In this document: positions 13,401 to 18,120 of the stretch, in pieces
Numbering within the stretch: the first letter of the stretch is position 1
Layout: each line of letters starts with the position of its first letter
Source: Chitinophagaceae bacterium
GTDB taxonomy: Bacteria > Bacteroidota > Bacteroidia > Chitinophagales > Chitinophagaceae
DNA: 64,000 nucleotides
Reading direction: 5' to 3'
Assembly: GCA_027486835.1 (NCBI GenBank)
Contig: JAIXOJ010000144.1
Span: 19,695-83,694, forward strand
The notes under the pieces: generated by a model
Told to the model about the DNA's origin: nothing
The model's database searches: none
The model's input: the letters and a program-made list of their open reading frames with translations, nothing else
Position numbers and translations under genes: made by a program

Positions 13401-15577
13401 CCCGCAATGCTTAAAGTTCTATTAGCACCTACTACCAAACGATCGCTACCTGAAATAAATGTGAGGTTGTTGGTAGTTGTAACATCAGTATTTAATGTGA
13501 CACCGCTGCCGTTGCTAATATTTAATCTATAGAGCGAGTTGGATGTAAATGTTCCAGCGGGTACAGTTTGAGCAGCAGTACCGTTAAATTGTACAGTGGC
13601 ATTACTTGAAGTGGAACTAAGATTGCCCGTTCCTACCGAAATTGCCCCACCGATATTAAGTGTTTTTGCTGAACTTGGACTGAAAGTTAAAGTACCGCTT
13701 GTTAATGCCAAAGTGTTTTCAACACTGACACCATCAATCAATGTAACCCCTGGGTGATCGATTGTTAAGGTATGCATGAAACTGTTTCCCCCACCTGCAT
13801 CGATATTCAAACTTATTGTTCCAGCATTACCATTGATAGTGACTTTAGAAGCCGTTCCAGTTGCACCAGTTTTAAGGTAACAAGTGCCAGAAACACTACA
13901 GGCTGTTCCAGCTGAACCAATCGTCAATGTTTTGCCGTTAACCGACAAATAATTAGAAGAAGAACCAGAATTGAACGTTATCGCATTTCCTCCGTTTGGA
14001 GCAGAAACTGTGATATCAGTCGCTAGTATTACACTTGATCCAGAGGATAATACCAAATAGGGTATGCTGGCCGTAGAGGACAAATTTTGTGTCGCACTTC
14101 CTTTTGCCATAAACAATGCCCTTCCGTTTCCAGTGAAATTCCCTGAAACAGCAGAAAAAGTATAGTTTGCACCTACTTTTAAGTCCCCGCCACTAGCAGA
14201 ACTCATGGTGAACCCACCGCCACTGTTTACTGTAAAATTGCCATTACAAAAACGATAAGCAGCACTAGAACCAAAAGACAGCGTAGTACCAGAATTTACT
14301 TGAACATGTTGCGGAATACCTACGGCCAAGGCTGTTGTTGAATTTGAAGTCCATTCAGCACTTGCAACATAGGTAGTGCCTGAGTTATAGACCAACGTAG
14401 CACCTGAATTATAAATTGGCGGATTGGTACTTACCCATCCATTGTTGTTTATCGTCAATAAGTTACCAATAGTGGTATTGGATGCACCAAAATTCACCCC
14501 AGCGTTCAGGGCAATATTGCACCCAGTAGTAGTGGTGGTGGTTGAAGAACCATTAATATTAGAAATAGAAGTGCCCGAAGTGTAATTGGTAGAAAGATTG
14601 AAGTTGATGCTTGCGGAAAGATTGGTAAATGGAGTGGTTGAACCAGTGTTGTTGGTTAAAGATGTACCCGAAGCCATGCTAATGGTTTTTCCACTTTGGC
14701 TTGCAAAAGTTAGTCCTGAAGCTAAAACCAAACTACCACCAGGAGCTACTGACGTTGTACTGTTCAACGTAATAGAAGTACCAGTTAGTGTTACTTTACC
14801 GTATAATTGGTTATTAGCCGGCGCACCACCAGAATAGGAATCTATAATAGCTGTGCTTATTGTATTGGTAGGGTAACAACCCGCGCTGCTAACTCCAATG
14901 CCACCGAAATATTTGCCACTTGCTGGCCCAGCGCCAGATGTACCATTTGGTGCAGAACCAAAATAACCAGTGTTATAGGAAGCATACATTATGAAGTAAA
15001 TGCCATTTGGACTACCCAAATCGGTCCAAGGTACCCTAACCTCCAATGCACCGTTCGCCGAAGAAGTGGCGTATTGACTATAACCTTTTGCATTTGCAGC
15101 ACCCGTGGTCCAACTACCACTGTAAGAACTGTAGAAGCTTTCACCGCTATTGTTCCTTCGCATAGCAATTCGGTAATCTGCTTGTATAGGTAGTGTTGGT
15201 GTGTTGCCATCCCAGGTAACACCAGTTGTGGTGCCATTTCCACCAGTTGTTACACCAGATTTAGCATCGGCATCCACATAAATAGTCAAGTGGTCGAACT
15301 GACCCCAAGTATTGCTATTGGTTCTAAATGCTCCAAAATAGACATACGTGGCATCAAACGTAACGTAGTAATCCACATTATCCACCGAAGAATATTTCTC
15401 TGAAGCTGTGAAATCGGAGGTAGTACCTGTAAATGCACTAACCGTTCTAAAAGACTGTCCTAGGATATTTGACGGACCAAATAAGGTGGCCAAAAAAATT
15501 CCAAGCACCATTAATGGTGCTGACCAGCCTTTTAAATTTGATTGCTTTAAAGCACTGCAAAAGGTAAAATTTTTCAT
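1469..15577 (-). CDS. Giant T9SS-secreted repetitive surface protein (about 4,702 aa)
   Basis: The chosen start is the ATG at 15577, because it opens a normal signal peptide (MKNFTF, hydrophobic PLMVLGIFLATLFG, ending NILGQ). An in-frame ATG 31 codons upstream gives an unlikely leader. After the signal comes a beta-rich domain like family-9 carbohydrate-binding modules (about 50-240). Long Ser/Thr/Gly/Asn-rich repeats follow, with recurring motifs such as TLTLTSGTLT, FNGSAAQSIPA and TTPGYPNNV, probably a beta-solenoid. Two IPT/TIG-like domains lie near 960-1046 and 2330-2420. Two YDG plus MBG-like pairs lie near 3110-3290 and 3700-3870, and a PKD/SprB-like domain near 3875-3960. The end has a fibronectin-like segment (4520-4615) and a T9SS type A sorting domain (IFPNPVKERLNI, last 85 residues). 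It is probably an adhesin or matrix protein; ligand unknown. Confidence 0.9.
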   Translation of the reverse strand: MKNFTFCSALKQSNLKGWSAPLMVLGIFLATLFGPSNILGQSFRTVSAFTGTTSDFTASEKYSSVDNVDYYVTFDATYVYFGAFRTNSNTWGQFDHLTIYVDADAKSGVTTGGNGTTTGVTWDGNTPTLPIQADYRIAMRRNNSGESFYSSYSGSWTTGAANAKGYSQYATSSANGALEVRVPWTDLGSPNGIYFIMYASYNTGYFGSAPNGTSGAGPASGKYFGGIGVSSAGCYPTNTISTAIIDSYSGGAPANNQLYGKVTLTGTSITLNSTTSVAPGGSLVLASGLTFASQSGKTISMASGTSLTNNTGSTTPFTNLSASINFNLSTNYTSGTSISNINGSSTTTTTTGCNIALNAGVNFGASNTTIGNLLTINNNGWVSTNPPIYNSGATLVYNSGTTYVASAEWTSNSTTALAVGIPQHVQVNSGTTLSFGSSAAYRFCNGNFTVNSGGGFTMSSASGGDLKVGANYTFSAVSGNFTGNGRALFMAKGSATQNLSSTASIPYLVLSSGSSVILATDITVSAPNGGNAITFNSGSSSNYLSVNGKTLTIGSAGTACSVSGTCYLKTGATGTASKVTINGNAGTISLNIDAGGGNSFMHTLTIDHPGVTLIDGVSVENTLALTSGTLTFSPSSAKTLNIGGAISVGTGNLSSTSSNATVQFNGTAAQTVPAGTFTSNSLYRLNISNGSGVTLNTDVTTTNNLTFISGSDRLVVGANRTLSIAGTVTVNAGCIGIDASASGATVAFTNGSALTLPYNIFSAADPYNVTLNGAGGVTLGAPLWVTNVLTLTNGILTTSGTNTLTLVNTANTAVSGGSSSSYVSGPLNWRLPNNGSVSTYNFPVGSSSTYLPFALAAPSGTGTLTAIVQAFSANSGGSSSGTVSAISTTEYWSFSTIGTFSGASVSLTRQSAISPLNVIAVSSTASGAYTSLGGTPASSSVATSNDIGATTPRFFLFGQVAVPTVTSVTTNSPISGQTALGNGYFGQTVAIVGTNFANNATVSFNGTSASSVTFNSSTSLTATIPNGCTSGVVTVTNPTSGNNGSSSSFNILGYLSVGAASWNTASTWAGNVVPSANSIVTINSAVTLSAAITNSPISTITITSGRSLTMSSSGSITATTINNNGTIGFGSASNGSITATTINNIGTLTHSFLGTINATTITNGGTFTMSANGILNIAAGGTFTNNGTSTNTSGTVNFVGAGTVNGSAATTFSSVTINSGQLTLTTVPTINGTLTINGGFVSAAPKYGAASTLDYAISYDRFNEWNAVGAGTIGTTPGYPNNVSVSAGTLNINGTSNQNIARAINGTLIVNGGATATMSTTTAALTVGAVTNDGTLTLSSAVGGDLNVSGAFVNTGTFTPNSRMVTFNGSSAQTITGATTFNFVTLNNSAGLTLSSSANVTISNTLTLTAGTLTVGANTLTLSSGISVGSGNINASNGSATVIFNGSAAQSIPAATFTSTVRNLTISNTNSPSGVTLNQNITVNGTLLVNSASFFTIPNNITLTAATTTVSGTLTIAATLSSIATVGGTNNGTLILSSGTPTINGTLTVNGYLQHSSSVGFVLGGSQTMTFAANSVYEVNNISLTSLPFTSPTNPLWNSNSNVIVTTMSNTVPLIAPTSTGTVLGNLTYLSTRTLLYIADANTNSFTATIAGNLTFNSIDPVLTRSYIFGDPGAGGATSITSTININGDVTFTSWSGLIYSNSRTFTGCNYIFNFGGNFIAPGSVNGTGGNGLQQGGLTASQNTLNFTGTSKYLNYNLTITNAVTNITGSYSLYNNWSVASTTISGSLTCYDNTSTAYAVTAGTLVVSDGATIKTNSTTGLNGSFTMGSSKTWGVATYQFDTPSPAAASVTGSFLPTTVANLIINNTNGVTLSNSAVTVNSTLTLSAGALTLTSKTVNIASGGVLTDNGGSIATTGTNGADGGTVNFLGTGTVNGSSAATFFNVSVAGGTTFLTSSPTINGVFTINTNGFISNNSPIYGTASTLFYNQAGSYNRSTEWLTGTTTAGTAGYPNNVTIGSSTQAGAFNLMNSGALQLGGNLNIGASSGSASSLTLNDAATPGALTVVGNVNLNATGTLTLGNFISGNAGDLYVKGNFTRNGTFTHNSRGVFFTGTSAQTITGTTTFDYLIINNTSGGVALATSSACTVNQGLTLTSGIFSTASSNLTIASSGTVTGGGTTTYIDGPLVRILPGSLNASGTYSFPVGNAGTYLPLTLLNATTGATGPTIVVTPTNSNSGGTADGTGLTSISNTEYWRFAVSNGNYSGGTINLTRQAALAGNNVIGKSSTAAGTYSSIGGSTSGTTINGQASPGSGAVTSGNSIYLVMATSIGGTPTVTSVTAAAPITGQTALGNGYYGQTVNIVGTNFENGATVSFNGTAASSVTYNSATSLSVVIPGNASTGVVTVTNPNAFSGTSGSFNQLGYVTNADGAWTQGIGTIWLGGSYPTAGYPVTINNVITLGNTISSQPSALFINSGASLSQNTGTVTINGNVTNSGTWSMSGGNFTTAGTSVITNAGSLNITAGTITIVAGGTLTNNSTATISGGVFNFSGAGTINGTTALTLSSLTINTGTLTLTTVPTINGTFTINGGSVSAAPIYTSNSTLSYAVSYNRFNEWSATGIGTIGTTPGYPNNVTIAGTSTTFDVSNGSNTARALNGALTINSGNTFTMSSMTGLVTASRVSLAGTLTLSSAAGGDLAVTGILSSTSAAFYLNGGTFNSNNRALFLSAAAGNTQYIGNANASVITIPYLIFSNASSLFLNTDVSFTAPNGGNAITFNPGSTTNFININGRNMVVGTAGQTVNVSGTLFVKGGATGNASTLAINGNAGTISLNVDAGGGNAFLNTLTINHPGVTVVNSNNTYIENSLVLTAGTLTIAPTTGTLNFQINGSISRTSGNINAANSSTIVSFNGSSAQSIPASTFTGSIYKLTINNTSGVTTSSDLTISNTLTLTAGLLSTGSNTVILSTGATTSGASSASYVDGKLKQTFTSASAKTFPIGKGGNYRPVVFTYSANPTSKDVTIEQIESVYPAVPSTASTARFGNRYWTITQSATGTNYTVGLNNGGNTPTGTVNFLRREGAGATTSNTVTFSSPTYTNSSSFATTNTVNDVALVETAIPLTIAGVTAGNKTYNGTTVATINVASALLSGVVSPDDVTLVTGSAIGAFATASVGTGKTVTTSGFTLSGANATAYSLTQPSTTADITTATLTITANNTNKTYGTTQSTPVVGATAFTSSGLQNSETIGSVTLAYGAGAIAASNGIGSTSTITPSAATGGTFTASNYSITYNPGTLTVIAGAAGTWAGVTSTAWNVASNWANNTVPTTNTNITIPSGTTFLPVLVANTAVANLTLGSSTTLGLGGFTLSISGAVSDAGIITGTGNVTTTGSYITFSNQHTYTGTTTVSAGILELARTGGNTIPSTSNVVVTATGSLIISKSQQVNDFTLSNSSALYGLAISDATVTLTIAGTYTGTSGGFSNAGTTVLSGTSKTGTGFPGTGVTVPTVLSVPTIGNLTINLASASNTADIKVSGAALNVGGILTLTSGIVTTSTSDYLSVTGAISGGSANSYVSGPLGLYTPNTSTRTFPIGKGGNYRPVTFAYSTSNANNGVIIEQIEGTPTGLPSTVSQGRFGARYYTVTQYQTGYSYNIGLTNNSLTPTGVAVLLRADGVTVTTPAYTLTGGYYTTSSAYSATNLTNVLALGETAIPLIVSGATTSNKTYDATNTATITGASLTGVQGSDVVTLSAANATFASANVGTGIAITSNYSISGTNSAAYFLAAQPTLTARNITAATLTITANNVSKAYGAILTGGSGSTAFTSSGLVGGQTIGSVTITYGSGALAGDAVGTYTSQVTPSAATGGTFNPSNYSISYITGNITVTCVAYTAVLSGTANICASGTTDLTVTVTGGLSPFTVVYSGGTVNSYTSGSNISVSPSSTTTYTLTSVTDANGCTATPSGSATITIKPTGTWVGTTSTWTNAANWCGGVPTGASSVTIEAGYTTPAIVGTSAVDNLTIASGASLTVTGTLQIAGTISNSGTLTATAGTIELNGSLAQSIPAATFSSNTIQNLVINNSNGVTLDGTLNITGTVTPTLGTLNTGGYLVLKSSLTGTARIAQGSGTYLSGNVTVERFITSKAARKYSFIGSTTAQSIRNAWQSQIYITGVGTGGQACGTTSGNGGSTDKYNSNGFDKTFLNTPSMFTYNATPGSNGSRWVTIPNTSDNLVPGKGYRVNIRGDRNSGIVTCTDQLNSNTPTAPEAVVLKTIGTVSTGDVIVALNNLASHAYTLLANPYPSQISFSAFKTSNSIINNTMWTYSPYGNGNYTTYSNGLVTNAASGYDNTTGDYLASGQAFFVEANTGGSVTFSESHKIGSTIPNTQYFGTSNLKLVRIGLKATDNTLLDEAIIRFNNNGSKNYVANWDAVSFGGGAQTVAITKAARKLAIATFAEPTINDSIPFVVSSTANGTYRLSFADYQDLDSNMAIELRDNYLGTQQNVRSNTTYDFSITADSLSKGNNRFVLLFKPTGTLPVSFTKVSATLNRNSAAIKWSTAREVNIRSYEVERSLDARAFSKVAQVVATVANSYEVYDVQLPEASTWYYRIKAIESNGTALYSNIVKLSRSNLETAITIFPNPVKERLNITLAAATANATYGVKVFTVAGKQVFTQTGLQANGNQISIDATNLASGLYLVELTNAQGESWKQKFIKN

Positions 15578-15720
15578 ACACAAACGTTTAAAAACTTGAT
15601 ATAAAACAAAAAAAAGGTAAGCAATCCTGTCTTCAATAAGAAAAACAAAACAGATGAAAATTATGCACAATAATAATAATCAACAATAAAAACAACACTT
15701 GGCGAATTGGTCAAAGCGGG

Positions 15721-15728
15721 CAAAAGTA
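15721..15728 (-). promoter_or_regulatory. Candidate -7 promoter element for the giant gene
   Basis: On the minus strand the sequence is TACTTTTG, a full match to TAnnTTTG, about 145 bases upstream of the ATG at 15577. The predicted leader is AT-rich. No convincing -33 TTTG lies at the usual spacing, so the call rests on the -7 box alone. Confidence 0.4.
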
Positions 15729-16420
15729 GAAAGCAATCAATTTTTATTACGTATATCTGGTTGCAGATAACTGTTTCAACTGGTCAAAATCTTCCTTAGT
15801 CAGATTCATATGCAAACACAATCATTAGGCAAAGCACCGTGGTTAAATTCTCAAAGCAATTGTTCGTTCAATGTGTATATTTTACACATAGCCGACAAAA
15901 GTAGTTGCTTTAATGATTTGAAGGCTAAAATATTTTTCACCTTTTTCTAACTTTTTATACACAATAATTGAAAAAGTAGCGTTTAAGTGCATGTATATGG
16001 GCACAATTAAACGCTCACAATATGCTCTTTCTCGATGTAGCCACTTATCACAAGGAGGAGAATCTTTGCAACGGTTGATCGATATATGGATAAAAACGCA
16101 TTGTTAACAATTGGACGATGAAAACCTCCCTATTAAAGTGTTGCATGCTAGTATGTTAATGTAGAAGCATTTAACTTGACATCATTTTACCATTCGGCAA
16201 ATAAAATTACCCAAGCTTAGTAATCAGGTATTGTAATAAAACAATTCTGCGATTTTAATTGGTTTTTATTCGTACTCTTTCCAGCAAGATTGTGCAACCC
16301 TTTTGTATAGTCCACTATATTTTAAACAGAAAAGAAATCGTGAGCAACTTTTTGGATTACAATTTCCATGAAATGTGGAAGCTTTTAACTTTAAGGGGTA
16401 AAGTTTTAATCAGAAATTAT
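15729..16420. other. Intergenic stretch without recognised features
   Basis: About 690 AT-rich bases separate the giant gene's promoter region from the palindrome array. A 63-codon frame at 16259-16450 has no homology cue and runs into the repeats, so it is not called. An AAGGAGGAG string near 16050 has no open frame behind it. Confidence 0.4.
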
Positions 16421-16424
16421 TCCA

Positions 16425-16845
16425 ACAAACTTTGCTCGCGACATTTTTGATTTTAAATGAGATTAGCAAAGTTTGTCGCTTTCATTTAAAAATTCTTGTT
16501 TAACCCGCAAACTTTGCTAATCGAAAAGAGTAAACAAAATTTTTCCGCAAAGTTTGCTGGCCCCAAAAAATAATTCTTGTTTAACCCGCAAAGTTTGCTG
16601 ATCAAAAAAGTTAAACAAAACCTTTCCGCAAACTTTGCTGGAAGCATTTTTTGTTTAAAAAGTGGCCAGCAAACTTTGCTGGTGCAAAAAAATATTTCTT
16701 GTTTAACCCGCAAACTTTGCTGATGAAAAAGATTAAACAAAATTTTTCCGCAAAATTTGCTGAAGCCAAAAAAATTTCTTGTTTAACCCGCAAAGTTTGC
16801 CGATGCAAAAAGTTGAACATAGCTGGGCTAGCAAACTTTGCTGAA
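16425..16845. repeat. Array of 11 GCAAASTTTGC palindromes
   Basis: Copies of GCAAACTTTGC or GCAAAGTTTGC, some with one mismatch, occur near 16429, 16463, 16507, 16546, 16587, 16627, 16667, 16710, 16750, 16790 and 16831, spaced about 34-44 bp (mostly 40). Pairs form an 80-bp super-unit: the string TAACCCGCAA recurs at 16501, 16582, 16704 and 16784. Within it, GTTTAA and TTAAAC flank the core palindrome as outer inverted arms. Frames open through the array on both strands only because the repeats are low complexity. The array lies between two minus-strand genes, downstream of the SGNH hydrolase and upstream of the giant gene. Confidence 0.9.
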
Positions 16846-16888
16846 GCCCTAAGCATACTTTAGCTTTTTCGTTACCAAAAAGCATAAA

Positions 16889-16917
16889 AGCATTCAGGTA
16901 AAGTAACCGTGAATGCT
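16889..16917 (-). terminator. Intrinsic terminator of the SGNH hydrolase gene
   Basis: AGCATTCA (16889-16896) pairs with TGAATGCT (16910-16917). On the minus strand the stem is followed by TTTTATGCTTTTT. It starts about 40 bases after the stop codon of the minus-strand SGNH gene. Confidence 0.65.
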
Positions 16918-16955
16918 GCAATATGCTACATTTTATACCTGTAATAGTGTAAACA

Positions 16956-17798
16956 TCACTTTAATATCCATTTGCTCAATGGTTTTAAATTGGCATTTTT
17001 AATAGTAGATGCTACGATACATGCATTAAGCTGTGCTCCTTCGGCAGTGGTGTGGGTTTTGTCTTTTGCAAGATGGTATTTGGTACTTGTAATAGCCTGC
17101 CCATCTTTTTCATATTGGTCAGCAATTAGGTTGTTTAAGTCGATGGCAGTTACCGCTTCATTTTTTGCAACTTGCAATGCCCAATTGGCAAATCCTTTTT
17201 CGCCCCGTACCACTTTTCCGTCTTTCCACGCATTAACCGGAATGGAAGAAGCTACCATAACGGTAACCCCTCTTGCTTTTGCGAAGCTGATAAATTGGCG
17301 GAGGTACCAACCAAAACTATACACAGTTTCTGTTTTGTGTAATACTTTATTATAGATAACGACACTATCATTTCCAATTCCTGGAAGCACCCCACGGGAA
17401 CGCGTAGAATCATCAATCGGGCTTTGATCGTTGAGGCCAAATTGTATGATTAAATAGTCCCCTTTTTTTAGTTTTAAGGAAACCTCCTCCCAGAGTCCGT
17501 GGGTGAGCAGTTTAGGATTCCAAAAACCACCCGTGTAATAGGTTCTAGTGCTAGTGCCGCCTTGGGCAAAATTTTGAATTTCTATTTTGTTGGTGTCTAA
17601 ATAATTAACTAGAAATTTACCCCATCCCCAAAGGCTGTCTTTTCCACTACCATCTGCTACGGTGGAATCGCCGATTAAGTACAAGGTGGGCCTTTTCTTT
17701 TTTATTTGGATAAACCCAAACAATACTACTAATACTAATAAGGTAATCGAATATCTTTTAGTAAACCGTTGTAAACGAACAAAGCAATTTTGATACAT
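16956..17798 (-). CDS. SGNH/GDSL hydrolase, rhamnogalacturonan acetylesterase-like
   Basis: This is a 280-residue protein with one N-terminal hydrophobic segment (about 18-32) after basic residues, either an uncleaved anchor or a signal sequence. SGNH blocks are all present. Block I is LIGDSTV with nucleophile Ser45, block II is the Gly in QGGTSTRT, block III is FGLNDQ with the oxyanion Asn, and block V is DKTHTT with Asp246 and His249. The TSTRTYY and GLNDQ motifs resemble rhamnogalacturonan acetylesterases, which remove acetyl groups from pectin backbones. It lies upstream of the palindrome array and downstream of a secreted lyase-like gene on the same strand, which supports a shared role in acidic polysaccharide breakdown. 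The exact substrate is inferred. Confidence 0.85.
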   Translation of the reverse strand: MYQNCFVRLQRFTKRYSITLLVLVVLFGFIQIKKKRPTLYLIGDSTVADGSGKDSLWGWGKFLVNYLDTNKIEIQNFAQGGTSTRTYYTGGFWNPKLLTHGLWEEVSLKLKKGDYLIIQFGLNDQSPIDDSTRSRGVLPGIGNDSVVIYNKVLHKTETVYSFGWYLRQFISFAKARGVTVMVASSIPVNAWKDGKVVRGEKGFANWALQVAKNEAVTAIDLNNLIADQYEKDGQAITSTKYHLAKDKTHTTAEGAQLNACIVASTIKNANLKPLSKWILK

Positions 17799-17880
17799 AA
17801 ATTAATCGTTTTTGAATTTCTATTTTGTACTACTTTACTATATACTAATCCACTTTGGGAATAAGCCATTTTTGGGTATT

Positions 17881-18040
17881 GCCTCGAATGCACGAATGGC
17901 GACTTATTCTTTGAACAACCTATTCGATTGAAACAATGGTCGCATTCGCATTTACTGCCTCGAATACACGAATAGCGACTTATTCTTGATCAGCCCATTC
18001 GATTGTAATCATGGTCGCATACGATCTAATTGCACGAACT
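17881..18040. repeat. Two tandem copies of a dispersed 76-84-bp element
   Basis: Both copies (17881-17956 and 17957-18040) open with GCCTCGAAT and then ACGAAT, and carry GCGACTTATTCTT and CATTCGATTG or TATTCGATTG. Both end with TGGTCGCAT. The GCGAC and GTCGC parts can pair across the unit. A third copy lies at 51730-51814. The gap 17799-18120 holds nothing else. Confidence 0.8.
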
Positions 18041-18120
18041 TTTGTATCGCTCTGAATAATTATCGCCTGCGTGCGTATTTAAAAATGACAACTTTCTTAT
18101 ACTATTTGAAACGCTCATGC

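Noticed and set aside
2364..15243. Many frames of 60-143 codons on the plus strand opposite the giant gene, such as 9657-10064 and 11988-12419
   Set aside because: They are antisense shadows of a low-complexity Thr/Ser/Gly/Asn repeat gene. Their translations are Val/Pro/Leu-rich with no domain or start signal.
16425..16845. parS-type partition site
   Set aside because: The palindrome differs from the known ParB site TGTTTCACGTGAAACA, and no parA or parB lies nearby.
16486..16921. Overlapping short frames on both strands in the palindrome array
   Set aside because: They arise from the repeated palindromes and encode the same motif (KVCGLNK or NFAEK) in every frame direction, as expected for non-coding repeats.
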